DNA of 9,365 bases from an uncultured Clostridia bacterium (GCA_947369305.1 CANBLA010000033.1:1-9365); one strand, 5' to 3'; positions 1 to 7,549 are shown, numbered from the stretch's first letter. The notes: a model not told the origin generated them from the letters alone. Numbers and translations: made by a program.

Positions 1-46
1 AGATAGGTGCCAGTGACTGGAGTTCAGACGTGTGCTCTTCCGATCT
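1..46 (+). other. Illumina P7/TruSeq adapter with index (contamination)
   Basis: Bases 13-46 match the constant TruSeq read-2/index adapter, ending in the well-known gctcttccgatct. Bases 1-4 (agat) match the end of the P7 flow-cell sequence. The eight bases between them (aggtgcca) sit exactly where a sample index belongs. The order P7 end, 8-base index, read-2 adapter leaves little doubt. This stretch is synthetic, should be trimmed, and means genomic sequence starts at 47. An open frame running rightward across the junction on the plus strand is an artefact. Confidence 0.97.
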
Positions 47-543
47 ACTAAAAGTAATAATGTATTATTATCTGATGTAATACTCCAAGTAACAAAGGCA
101 CTAGCTAAAGCTTGTCCCAAAATTCCGAAAATATTTTGCATGCTGTTATATCTGCCACGATGCTCTGTTTCAACATATTTGCTGGAATTTGCATCTTCCA
201 TTGGATTGCGCAATCCTCCCGGTATTCCCATGACTAGCACAAACAGCAGAATGTTGTTTTGAGCACCATTTTGAATCATATAAGTACTAGCAATTTTCAA
301 AAGATTGGCTAAAATAGCACAACTAGCAATTCCAGATTTCGCAGATACTTTTAAAAATAATGGCGAACACAACCCCATAATTCCAAAACGCAAACCGTAG
401 ATAAAAAGAATCATATATAATGGCATTCCGTTTTTGTATAACATAACAACACCAAATATATCAACAAAAGAATTGGCAAAGGAAAAAAAGAATTTGGATA
501 AATACAGCCATTTATATTCACTTTTGTAAAAATACTCTTTCAT
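47..543 (-). CDS. MFS-type transporter, third of three, 3'-truncated by contig end
   Basis: A multi-pass membrane protein that starts at ATG 543 (MKEYFYKSEYKWLYLSKFFF) and runs 165 codons until the adapter junction, so the C-terminal half or more is missing. The start is set by a strong Shine-Dalgarno AGGAG six bases upstream. About five hydrophobic helices are visible, e.g. around FANSFVDIFGVVML, MILFIYGLRFGIMG and NILLFVLVMGIPGG. The loop HRGRYNSMQNIFGILGQALA resembles the basic loop leading into TM5 of MFS carriers. Its N-terminus and this loop resemble the upstream protein (681-1772), so the two look like tandem paralogues of one subfamily. It is last in the visible operon. The family assignment rests on topology and general resemblance; the substrate is unknown, export being the natural guess next to an ABC exporter and an amidoligase. 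Confidence 0.8.
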
Positions 544-676
544 TTTTTACTCCTATCCTTACTAATTTCTTTCTTCTAAAAACTCGACATTCTTCTTTTG
601 AGCTACGCATTTCGTCATTAAATTCAGCCGAATTTAATTCATATAAAATGAGAAACATGGCAAATACAATAATCAT
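518..676 (-). pseudogene. Out-of-frame C-terminal piece (TM12 and tail) of second MFS protein
   Basis: An open frame of 52 codons begins 4 bases after the TAA of the MFS gene at 681-1772. It encodes one hydrophobic helix (MIIVFAMFLILYEL) followed by a charged tail (NDEMRSSKEE...). The upstream protein has only 11 recognisable membrane segments and stops right after the eleventh, so this helix looks like its missing TM12. Removing one base near 686-692, for example one A of the AAA run, would join ...LMALIR to NTNIMIIVFAMFLIL. The piece has no convincing ribosome binding site of its own. Its stop would overlap the next gene by 26 bases. The alternative is a genuine 52-residue single-span membrane protein, which I think less likely. 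Confidence 0.55.
550..554 (-). promoter_or_regulatory. Shine-Dalgarno site of the third MFS gene
   Basis: AGGAG on the minus strand, six bases before ATG 543. It fixes the start of the partial transporter and lies inside the out-of-frame tail of the preceding gene, which suggests coupled translation. Confidence 0.7.
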
Positions 677-680
677 AATA

Positions 681-1772
681 TTAGTGTTTCCGTATCAATG
701 CCATTAAGATAAATAAACTTTGGCTAATAAATCTTCCTATATATAAGAACAACTCTGCTCCAACAAAATATTCTACTTTATATTCTTTTTTCAAAACTTG
801 TATATTGGCAAGGCTCAATGTATTATAATCACCAATTAATGTTGTTAATTCTTTGGAAATGGTTTGTAAAAAGTTAAATAAAATAACGGTGAACATATTG
901 CAATGATAAATCATCATAAATAATGCAACCACTGTAAAAGCTGTCGTAATTTTTATATTGCGACTATAATTTTCTGGTTTCATAAATTTAGCAAAACCAA
1001 TGCCAAGCAAGCAAGTTACCACACTAAAAACAGAAGTAAAAATTCCTAAACTAACACTATTTGAAAAAATCTTGACAATGTAAATGGTCACAATACTGGC
1101 AAAAGCTCCTTCTGAGTATGTAAGACCTGCATAAATATCCCTTTTATATAATTGTCTGACCTTGCGATTTTGATTTACAATTTTTATGTACTCTCTAAAA
1201 TTCGTTTTATCTCCTGCTGGCAAATTATTATCTTTGAACTGAAATGATAAAACAATTCTAATTGCAACAATCACAAGAACAACTACAACTGCACTTAAGA
1301 AACCCGAACTAAAAATGTAACTTCCCATTAAAATCGGGAATATTATGGCTAAAATGGATTTTACAGAAGTATAGATTCCTGTAAATTTGGCTCTTTCTTC
1401 ATTTGTAATTCCGTCCGATTCGAACATGTTATACACTGAAAAATAAAATCCTGTTTCTAATCCATATAGCGCGCCTACTAAATAGATGTAGTCTACCACT
1501 TTTTCTCGTAATAATAAAATCGCCAAAAAATAGACAAAATCTAAACAAATCCCAATTCGCATCAAATTCACACGATGTTTTGATTTGGCAATATTTCTCA
1601 CACAAAATATCGTCCCAAATACAAATGTCATTGCTACTAATTTATAAATTCCAAGTGGCAAAATATTGTTATCGGATAATTCTAAAAAATATAGTATCAA
1701 AAAACTATCTATAAAAGTGGTTAAAACACTTTTTAAAATACGCAAACTAAACAGTACTTTATAATTATTCAT
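681..1772 (-). CDS. MFS-type transporter, second of three, C-terminus displaced by a frame break
   Basis: A polytopic inner-membrane protein of 363 residues starting at ATG 1772. The start overlaps the stop of the preceding gene by 8 bases (ATGAATAA), and a GAGGAG lies upstream inside that gene. About 11 helices can be counted: near 15-31, 37-58, 72-88, 92-114, 133-154, 157-177, 215-236, 241-264, 275-291, 293-313 and 336-360. A 12-helix MFS protein should have one more. A twelfth helix and a polar tail occur in another frame just downstream (518-676), so the gene is probably frameshifted at its 3' end. A long cytoplasmic loop (about 180-212) separates the two halves, as usual in MFS carriers. 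It resembles the next protein (47-543). It may be an export or immunity carrier for the product of the operon; no substrate can be read from the sequence. Confidence 0.82.
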   Translation of the reverse strand: MNNYKVLFSLRILKSVLTTFIDSFLILYFLELSDNNILPLGIYKLVAMTFVFGTIFCVRNIAKSKHRVNLMRIGICLDFVYFLAILLLREKVVDYIYLVGALYGLETGFYFSVYNMFESDGITNEERAKFTGIYTSVKSILAIIFPILMGSYIFSSGFLSAVVVVLVIVAIRIVLSFQFKDNNLPAGDKTNFREYIKIVNQNRKVRQLYKRDIYAGLTYSEGAFASIVTIYIVKIFSNSVSLGIFTSVFSVVTCLLGIGFAKFMKPENYSRNIKITTAFTVVALFMMIYHCNMFTVILFNFLQTISKELTTLIGDYNTLSLANIQVLKKEYKVEYFVGAELFLYIGRFISQSLFILMALIRKH

Positions 1773-3081
1773 TTGTTACTTTCTCCTCTACTTTATCTAC
1801 AAATTCGATATCTTCTTTTGAATATTGTTCTGGCTTTAAACCAAAACGTGTTCGCATATAATCTAAAATTAAAATCAAAATGGCAAGAGAAGCTAAACTG
1901 ACTACTAAAAATGCATCTTTTATATCAATTATCTTTAATACCAAGCCTCCTAAAATTGACATCATACTTGCTACAATCCCTTTAATAAATTCATAAGCAA
2001 ACGTAATTTTCCCTCGCATTTCAGGTGTACTAAAATTCTTCAAATATTTATATTCTAATATGTACCAAATAGAATCTGCCATTCTAGCCAAACAATACAT
2101 AGCCAAAATAATCGGCAATAAAATTTTCCCCGAAAAATTCGTTACGAAACTTCCTACAATGACAAAACTTACTATATAAACTAAGGATATTAACGTCAAA
2201 ACTCGATTCTTAAACTTTTTTTCTAAGCTTGGAATTAAATTAACCGAAAGTCCAGCTATAAAACTCAAAACTGCAATTATCATAGAATATTGCTCTTCTG
2301 GTACACCCATATCGGTTAGCAAATTCCCTTTATAAGTATCAAATATGACAATAATACCATAAAAAATAGCACCAAATAAAATATAGGATTTCATTCTTCT
2401 GGATTTTACAATAAATTTCATTGATATTTTTAAGTCTTCTTTATATTCTTTTATGAATGTTCCCAAGGCTTTTCGTTCCTCTTTTTTCGGCGGATAAATT
2501 TCTTTAAAAAACAAAGAAATAACCGTTGCAGTCAGTACAAATGTTAAGCAAATGTAAATGGGCAAATAATTATTAATCACAAATAAATAACCAGCCGTTA
2601 AAGAAGCGATGCCATCTAATAAATAATATAAGCTCCCACCTTTGGCATCTAATTTGGTATATAAGCCATCTCCGCCACGTGTTGCAACCGAATCATACAC
2701 AAGATTGGATTCGGAAATTGCCTTCATCATCCAACCTAAAGAAGAAATTAAATTAGCCAATATAACACTAATTGCGCCCGGCATTACGATTAATATAACT
2801 ATATTTAAAAGTACTAAAATATTTCCCACAATAATACCATTTCGCTTGCCAATTCGATCACAAATGGCAATGGCTGGAATGTTCATTAGTGTTTTAAATA
2901 TAATATAAAGTCCATTAATCGTCAATATTTCTGAAGCTGTTAAGCCTTTGGTTATGGTGTAGAATAAAAACTCTATGGAATAAAAAAATAATAAATCCCA
3001 AGAAAACATTTTATAAATAGGATATAATTTTGCATTTATTCTTCTGGCTTTGCTTAATTTCTTTCGTTCTTTTGTTTGCAT
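1765..3081 (-). CDS. MFS transporter, first of three
   Basis: A 12-helix major facilitator superfamily carrier of 438 residues with a charged C-terminal tail (DYMRTRFGLKPEQYSKED...). The loop after TM2 carries AICDRIGKRNG (about residues 72-82), a clear copy of MFS motif A (D-R-x-G-[KR]-[KR]). A long central cytoplasmic loop (KEIYPPKKEERKALGTFIKEYKED, split by composition rather than sequence) precedes TM7. I place the start at ATG 3081 (MQTKERKKLSKARR) because AAAGGA lies six bases before it. A longer in-frame start at ATG 3153 overlaps the ABC stop by 8 bases but has no Shine-Dalgarno, and its extra 24 residues (MHKTCKNVGEPCFRNKK...) look non-native. It follows the ABC exporter pair in the same operon, so efflux of the same or a related compound is likely but inferred. 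Confidence 0.88.
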   Translation of the reverse strand: MQTKERKKLSKARRINAKLYPIYKMFSWDLLFFYSIEFLFYTITKGLTASEILTINGLYIIFKTLMNIPAIAICDRIGKRNGIIVGNILVLLNIVILIVMPGAISVILANLISSLGWMMKAISESNLVYDSVATRGGDGLYTKLDAKGGSLYYLLDGIASLTAGYLFVINNYLPIYICLTFVLTATVISLFFKEIYPPKKEERKALGTFIKEYKEDLKISMKFIVKSRRMKSYILFGAIFYGIIVIFDTYKGNLLTDMGVPEEQYSMIIAVLSFIAGLSVNLIPSLEKKFKNRVLTLISLVYIVSFVIVGSFVTNFSGKILLPIILAMYCLARMADSIWYILEYKYLKNFSTPEMRGKITFAYEFIKGIVASMMSILGGLVLKIIDIKDAFLVVSLASLAILILILDYMRTRFGLKPEQYSKEDIEFVDKVEEKVTNE

Positions 3082-3087
3082 TTTGAT

Positions 3088-3093
3088 TCCTTT
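3088..3093 (-). promoter_or_regulatory. Shine-Dalgarno site choosing the start of the first MFS gene
   Basis: AAAGGA on the minus strand, six bases before ATG 3081. The competing upstream ATG 3153 has only AT-rich sequence (aaattaatta) in front of it. This supports the shorter protein and leaves a roughly 64-base intercistronic gap after the ABC gene. Confidence 0.65.
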
Positions 3094-3145
3094 CTTTGAT
3101 CGTTTTTTATTTCTAAAACACGGTTCTCCCACGTTCTTACATGTT

Positions 3146-4834
3146 TTATGCATTAATTAATTTATAATATTCGCCTTGTTTTTGCATTAAATTTTCGTGA
3201 TTTCCTTGCTCGATTATTTTTCCGTCTGCCATTAAAAGAATTTTATCAGAGTTTTTTATGGTAGACAAGCGGTGTGCGATAATAAAACTAATTTTATTTT
3301 TTGTAATTTCAGCAATTGCATTTCTAACAAGCATTTCAGATTTATGACTAAGTGACGCTGTCGCCTCATCCAAAATAATAATCTCTGGATTTTCTACCAT
3401 TACCCTTGCAAAATTAATCAGTTGCTTTTCTCCATTGGAAAACAAGTCCGTTTCACTATTGATAAACGTTTCATAGCCATTTTCAAATGCCATAATTTTT
3501 TCATGCAAATTCAACTTTTTGCAAATTTCCATGATTTCCTCTTTGGAAATATCTTTGTTATCATAATTAATATTTTCTAAGATGGTACCATCAAAAATCA
3601 CAACTTTTTGCATAATATAGCCAATTTTATCACGCAAACTGCGTATGCTATAATTTTTGTAATCCTGTCCATTGATTAAAATTTGACCTTCTTTTAAATC
3701 ATAAAATCGACAAATCAAATTAACTAAACTTGTTTTTCCACTTCCTGTTCGTCCAATCAAAGCAACTTTTTCATCTTTTCCCACTGCCAAGGAAATCCCA
3801 TTTAATACTTTTTGATTTTGATTGTAGGCAAAATGAATGTTTTGAAATTCGATGCTCTCAACTTTACTTAGAACCTCTCCCGTTTCTATCTCTTCTTCTC
3901 TTTTTTCCAAAATCTCAAGAATCTTTTGATACGAAGTGCGACAAACATTTCTAATCTGAAATCCTTCTATTACCCACCTCGCATATATTTTCGGAGACGA
4001 AATATACCTTGCCAAAATAACTAAAACTCCATACGAAAGCAAACCTTGCAAAGCACCAATTCCGCTCAAAAGAATTGTGGTTACTAAAACAAAAGAAATG
4101 ATATAATCATATAAACCTGTATAAATTCTAATATTTTTCTCCAATTGATTAACACTTTGTTCATAAGCTTTTAGCAATTCTTTCAAATCTGTCATTCTTT
4201 GCTCTTGCACTTCTAATGTTTTAATTGTTTCAAAACCATCAATTTGTTCATTCGAAAAATTCAAAATTTCACTATTGATTTTTCTCTTTTGCTCTGTAAA
4301 TCTTAAAGATTTTTTATTAAAAACAAAAGCAACCCAAAAACCAATTCCATAAATGATCATAGAAACCATAATAATTGGCACATTTAAATACATTAAAACA
4401 AGCAAACTTCCAATCAATCTAAAAACTCCACCCGCATAGGAACGGTCAATTCCCCAGGTATAATATTTGCTTATTTCCTTTGTATCATTTAGCATATTTT
4501 CTAAAATATCGCCAGCTTTCAGAAAATCCATATCTGCTTGTTTCATGTTTTGTAATTTGACAAATATTTTTTCTCGGTAATCCGCACAGATATTTTTCTC
4601 CATATTAATATCAGAAAAATCTTCAAAAAAAGTAGCCATTGCTCTGAATATATTAACAAACATATACGTTATTCCTAATTTTACAATTAACTTTATATCA
4701 CCACTTGGAACCGCATATTCTACCATAACAATCATAAATGCTATAAAAATAATCACCATAATACCTGTAGAACTTCTTCCTAAAGTAGCACAAATCGCCT
4801 TTTTTCTATAATTCTTTAATATTTCTTTTAACAT
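3146..4834 (-). CDS. ABC exporter half-transporter, catalytic-site subunit (TMD-NBD)
   Basis: A 562-residue type-I ABC exporter subunit with an N-terminal six-helix domain (about 1-310) and a C-terminal nucleotide-binding domain (about 325-562). Visible motifs are Walker A GRTGSGKTS (361-369), Q-loop Gln409 (GYIMQK), a degenerate signature FSNGE (465-469) in place of LSGGQ, Walker B IIILDE with catalytic Glu490, an altered D-loop (ASLS in place of SALD) and H-loop His521 (IIAHRLST). An intact Walker A and B with a degenerate signature is one half of the pattern of heterodimeric exporters; the upstream subunit (4828-6598) has the complementary pattern. The start at ATG 4834 overlaps the preceding stop by 7 bases (ATGTTAA), with GAGGAA upstream, implying translational coupling and stoichiometric production. 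There is no peptidase C39 domain, so it does not itself cleave a leader peptide. The cargo is unknown. Confidence 0.92.
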   Translation of the reverse strand: MLKEILKNYRKKAICATLGRSSTGIMVIIFIAFMIVMVEYAVPSGDIKLIVKLGITYMFVNIFRAMATFFEDFSDINMEKNICADYREKIFVKLQNMKQADMDFLKAGDILENMLNDTKEISKYYTWGIDRSYAGGVFRLIGSLLVLMYLNVPIIMVSMIIYGIGFWVAFVFNKKSLRFTEQKRKINSEILNFSNEQIDGFETIKTLEVQEQRMTDLKELLKAYEQSVNQLEKNIRIYTGLYDYIISFVLVTTILLSGIGALQGLLSYGVLVILARYISSPKIYARWVIEGFQIRNVCRTSYQKILEILEKREEEIETGEVLSKVESIEFQNIHFAYNQNQKVLNGISLAVGKDEKVALIGRTGSGKTSLVNLICRFYDLKEGQILINGQDYKNYSIRSLRDKIGYIMQKVVIFDGTILENINYDNKDISKEEIMEICKKLNLHEKIMAFENGYETFINSETDLFSNGEKQLINFARVMVENPEIIILDEATASLSHKSEMLVRNAIAEITKNKISFIIAHRLSTIKNSDKILLMADGKIIEQGNHENLMQKQGEYYKLINA

Positions 4835-5445
4835 GATTCTTCCTCTTCTAAAATATTGTTTCGTCTCATTTCAATCATTTGTCGATATGCCTCATTTTGT
4901 TTCATAAAATAATCATGTGTATTCATTTCAATTTTTTTCTCATGGATAAACATGACTTTTTGACAAGCCTTCACAACATTAATATCATGCGATATAATAA
5001 TCATTCCTTTATGAATCGCAACGATATTTTCCAAAATATTAAGCTTTGTGCGTGTATCTAACTTAGACAACGAATCATCAAAAATGATAAATTCATTCTC
5101 TGATAAAATATTTCTAGCAATCGCCAATCTTTGTTTTTGCCCACCAGACAGATTATCACCACCACTTTCTAACATCGTATTTAGTTTCTGATCAAACTTT
5201 TCAATATCTTGATAAATATCTGCTACCTTCAAAGCTTCCTCAACTTCACATTCCAACAATTCTTTATTCGTAATATTCACATTATTCAAAATCGTATCAT
5301 GAAACAAATACGTATCCTGCAAAGCGATTCCTATGTAATCACGTACACTCTTTGGACTAACATTTTTTAAGTTCGTCTCACCAATCCAAATATTTCCCTC
5401 ATATTCATAAAATCCCATTAAAGTTTTCGCAAACACCGTTTTTCC
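4828..5445 (-). CDS. ABC exporter subunit, C-terminal NBD part after a Walker A frame break
   Basis: This frame holds the rest of the ATPase domain whose beginning lies in another frame at 5405-6598. From the glycine of GKT it reads GKTVFAKTLMGFYEYEG, then Q-loop GIALQD, a canonical signature LSGGQKQRLAIARN, Walker B FIIFDD and H-loop IIISHD. Asp replaces the usual catalytic Glu after Walker B, and the next residues are SLSKLD. This is typical of the non-catalytic site of heterodimeric exporters of the BmrC/BmrD and TM287/288 type. No proper start exists: the only candidates (TTG 5472, ATG 5454) fall in the shadow of the P-loop sequence. It is not an independent gene. It ends with a 7-base overlap on the next subunit. 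Confidence 0.85.
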   Translation of the reverse strand, partial: GKTVFAKTLMGFYEYEGNIWIGETNLKNVSPKSVRDYIGIALQDTYLFHDTILNNVNITNKELLECEVEEALKVADIYQDIEKFDQKLNTMLESGGDNLSGGQKQRLAIARNILSENEFIIFDDSLSKLDTRTKLNILENIVAIHKGMIIISHDINVVKACQKVMFIHEKKIEMNTHDYFMKQNEAYRQMIEMRRNNILEEEESC

Positions 5446-6598
5446 GAACACCATTATCACCAATAACCGCAATGTTTTCTCCTTGCTTCATTTCTAAATT
5501 AATATTTTGAATAATCTTTCGATCTCCCACTTTTATTGTTACATTTTCAAAAACAATATTTCCATGCAATCGTACATATTCTTTTTCAGCATTCTCTTCT
5601 TTAACTTTCATCAAATTCGATAATTTTTTATACGAAACCAAAAACTCATTCATATCTTTTAACTTGTTTACTGTATCATAAATATAATCCGAAATTTTAG
5701 TTGCATACGTCAGCAAAATTGACACAACAGCAAGGGTCATCTGTCCTTGCACAACTAAAATTCCACCAAACAGCAAAATAAATGGCTCCTTAAAATTTCG
5801 AATGCTATGTGTTCCAACACCATAAACAGCTCTACACTTTCCAAGTTTAATATCCTTTTTTCGATAATCTTCATTTACCTTCCTAAAATCTGCTATCTCC
5901 ATATTTTTTCGATTAAAAATCCTCTGCATCTTAGAATTTGTAATCGCATTTCTTGTTTTTTCAATTACCTTTTTATTTGCCTCAATCGTATCCTCCACCA
6001 AAGGTTTTGACATTTTATAATACCAAACTGACAAAACAATAATCAAAAAACAAATCACAAACATAAATATTCCAACCATTTCATTCAACTCAAAAATCTC
6101 AAAAATGGAAAAACCAACAATAAAAATCGTATCCAAAAACAAATTCATCTGAGAGTTAAAAAATTCCGAATAAACCATAGCATCATTATTCACTCTTTGA
6201 ATAATGTCAGAATGATTAATGGTATTAAATTGTAAATATTCTAAATTAGCAACATGCTTTAAAATCGTCTGTTTCACATTTCGATTGATTTTTAAAGTAA
6301 ACTTTATACTCATTTTATTTCTAAAATATTGTAAAACAAATATCATGGTATTTATCAAAATCAGCACAGCAACCAACACCAACAATTTCGCTATAGCAGA
6401 ATCGCTATAAAATAAATTTCTAATAAACTGTGGAATTACCGTTTCATTTTGTAACACAATTCCATCTAACGCATACTCGATAAACATTGGCACATACACA
6501 TTTAACTTCGAGCCAATAATGGTTAAACTTAAAATCCATACAATTAATTCTTTTGTTCCTTTTAACGTTTCTCGTAAAAAACTATATTTTTTCTTCAT
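5405..6598 (-). CDS. ABC exporter subunit, TMD and start of NBD (frameshifted in Walker A)
   Basis: The N-terminal two thirds of a half-size ABC exporter. Six membrane helices occupy about residues 1-300, including ELIVWILSLTIIGS, IAKLLVLVAVLILINTMIF, MVGIFMFVICFLIIVLSVWY and FILLFGGILVV, with a linker and the first NBD strand (NIVFENVTIKVG). The frame enters Walker A correctly (GENIAVIGDNG, about 374-384), then derails into VRKNGVCENFNGIL and a stop. The expected continuation GKTVFAKTLMGF is one base out of frame. Joined, the protein would be about 589 residues, normal for the family. I choose ATG 6598 (MKKKYSFLRE) because AGGTG lies nine bases upstream; GTG 6610, four codons earlier, lies within that AGGTG and would lack a site. 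The AGGTG overlaps the TAG stop of the amidoligase, so translation is probably coupled. Confidence 0.87.
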   Translation of the reverse strand: MKKKYSFLRETLKGTKELIVWILSLTIIGSKLNVYVPMFIEYALDGIVLQNETVIPQFIRNLFYSDSAIAKLLVLVAVLILINTMIFVLQYFRNKMSIKFTLKINRNVKQTILKHVANLEYLQFNTINHSDIIQRVNNDAMVYSEFFNSQMNLFLDTIFIVGFSIFEIFELNEMVGIFMFVICFLIIVLSVWYYKMSKPLVEDTIEANKKVIEKTRNAITNSKMQRIFNRKNMEIADFRKVNEDYRKKDIKLGKCRAVYGVGTHSIRNFKEPFILLFGGILVVQGQMTLAVVSILLTYATKISDYIYDTVNKLKDMNEFLVSYKKLSNLMKVKEENAEKEYVRLHGNIVFENVTIKVGDRKIIQNINLEMKQGENIAVIGDNGVRKNGVCENFNGIL

Positions 6599-6607
6599 TT
6601 TCTTTTG

Positions 6608-6612
6608 CACCT
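6608..6612 (-). promoter_or_regulatory. Shine-Dalgarno site of the first ABC subunit, embedded in upstream stop
   Basis: AGGTG on the minus strand, nine bases before ATG 6598, overlapping the TAG stop (6611-6613) of the ATP-grasp gene. It argues for the ATG start rather than GTG 6610 and for termination-reinitiation coupling. Confidence 0.6.
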
Positions 6613-7453
6613 ATATTTTAATTAAACTACCTAAATACTCCAAAGCTTCCTTTGTTTGTTTTTCACCAAGCCCAGCAGCAGACGTAAAAGTCAATTCACT
6701 AAAATAAACTTTTCCATTAACATGATACAAATCAACTCTTACATGCTTAAAACCTTGTGACAAATCCTCTGCCATTTTTAACATAGCATCTAAATTTTTA
6801 GGTTTTGGAATTATTTGATTCGTAGCATATTCCTTTTTCACATAATCCAACTTATTCCAATTCAAATCATAATAACTTAATTTTAAATCTTCTTGTCGAT
6901 TTACACACACCAAAACACATTCTGGTTTTCCATCAAAACAAAAAATCTTATAATCTGCTGGTGGATTTCCATCTTCGCCTTCTATAAATTCCTCACAAAT
7001 AATTCGTGGTCTTATATATTTATAATGATATTCCAAATGTTTTCTCGCATAATTTCGTCTCAAAGATTCGTTTAACTTTCGTTTTACATTTGTAAAATCA
7101 AATGTATTTTTATCTGTACAAATAAAAATACTTCCAGAATCATGATTCGTCTTTAAGACAAATTTTTCTGGCAATTTCTCTAAATCAACTTCCTCCGCTT
7201 TTTGATAGACACCATACAATTTAGGCAATGTCTGCTCATATCCTTTTTCCTTTACAAAATCACGAACGCAATATTTATCCGCCAATCGTGCCTCATTTTT
7301 ACCAATCTCATTCACTATAAGATAATGAAGCTTTTGATTAAAATCACGCGGATTTTTCAAATCCAATTCTTCTCCCATTTTCTGTTTATAATATATTTTA
7401 TGCGCTATCCCTTTTGGAAAATAATACAATTTTTTTACATCTAATTTCTTCAT
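6611..7453 (-). CDS. TupA-like ATP-grasp amidoligase
   Basis: A soluble 280-residue protein I assign to the TupA-like ATP-grasp family (ATP-grasp fold amidoligase). These enzymes activate a carboxylate as acyl phosphate with ATP and couple it to an amine. TupA itself is linked to teichuronopeptide cell-wall polymer synthesis in alkaliphilic Bacillus. Visible landmarks are LPEKFVLKTNHDSGSIFI (about 94-111) with the ATP-binding Lys101 and a small-residue loop, IICEEFIEGEDG (151-162) as the adenine-binding hinge, DYKIFCFDGKP (167-177), and the metal-binding end VRVDLYHVNGKVYFSELTFT (Asp241, Glu253). The final TSAAG differs from the TPGSG-like ending I associate with this family. ATG 7453 has GAGG five bases upstream. 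It is the first gene of the operon, right after a strong promoter. Family members usually sit in polysaccharide clusters; no glycosyltransferase is visible here, so a small-molecule or peptide product is also possible. Confidence 0.85.
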   Translation of the reverse strand: MKKLDVKKLYYFPKGIAHKIYYKQKMGEELDLKNPRDFNQKLHYLIVNEIGKNEARLADKYCVRDFVKEKGYEQTLPKLYGVYQKAEEVDLEKLPEKFVLKTNHDSGSIFICTDKNTFDFTNVKRKLNESLRRNYARKHLEYHYKYIRPRIICEEFIEGEDGNPPADYKIFCFDGKPECVLVCVNRQEDLKLSYYDLNWNKLDYVKKEYATNQIIPKPKNLDAMLKMAEDLSQGFKHVRVDLYHVNGKVYFSELTFTSAAGLGEKQTKEALEYLGSLIKI

Positions 7454-7480
7454 CTTTTCCTCACTCTTTTATTCCATAAT

Positions 7481-7509
7481 ATTATATCTATAAAAGAAAC
7501 ATAATGCAA
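7481..7509 (-). promoter_or_regulatory. Sigma-A type promoter of the amidoligase/transporter operon
   Basis: On the minus strand, TTGCAT (7504-7509) and a perfect TATAAT (7481-7486) are separated by 17 bases. Transcription should start near 7474, giving a leader of about 20 bases that carries the GAGG site (7459-7462) before ATG 7453. The promoter lies just downstream of the terminator at 7550-7589, which isolates the operon from the preceding gene. Confidence 0.75.
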
Positions 7510-7549
7510 CCATAAAATAACAAAAATAGTAAATAATAGTTACCATAAT

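Noticed and set aside
32..262. Plus-strand frame of 76 codons at the left end
   Set aside because: It begins inside the synthetic adapter and is the antisense shadow of the partial MFS gene.
3082..3153. Longer N-terminus of the first MFS protein (start ATG 3153)
   Set aside because: The extra 24 residues are Cys/Lys/Arg-rich, have no Shine-Dalgarno and precede a well-placed AAAGGA-ATG at 3081. The 8-base overlap with the ABC stop keeps it possible but less likely.
5446..5472. TTG 5472 or ATG 5454 as a true start of a separate ATPase protein
   Set aside because: The residues before GKT in that frame are the out-of-phase reading of the P-loop coding sequence. A free NBD starting in mid-Walker A is not credible; it is the second half of a frameshifted gene.
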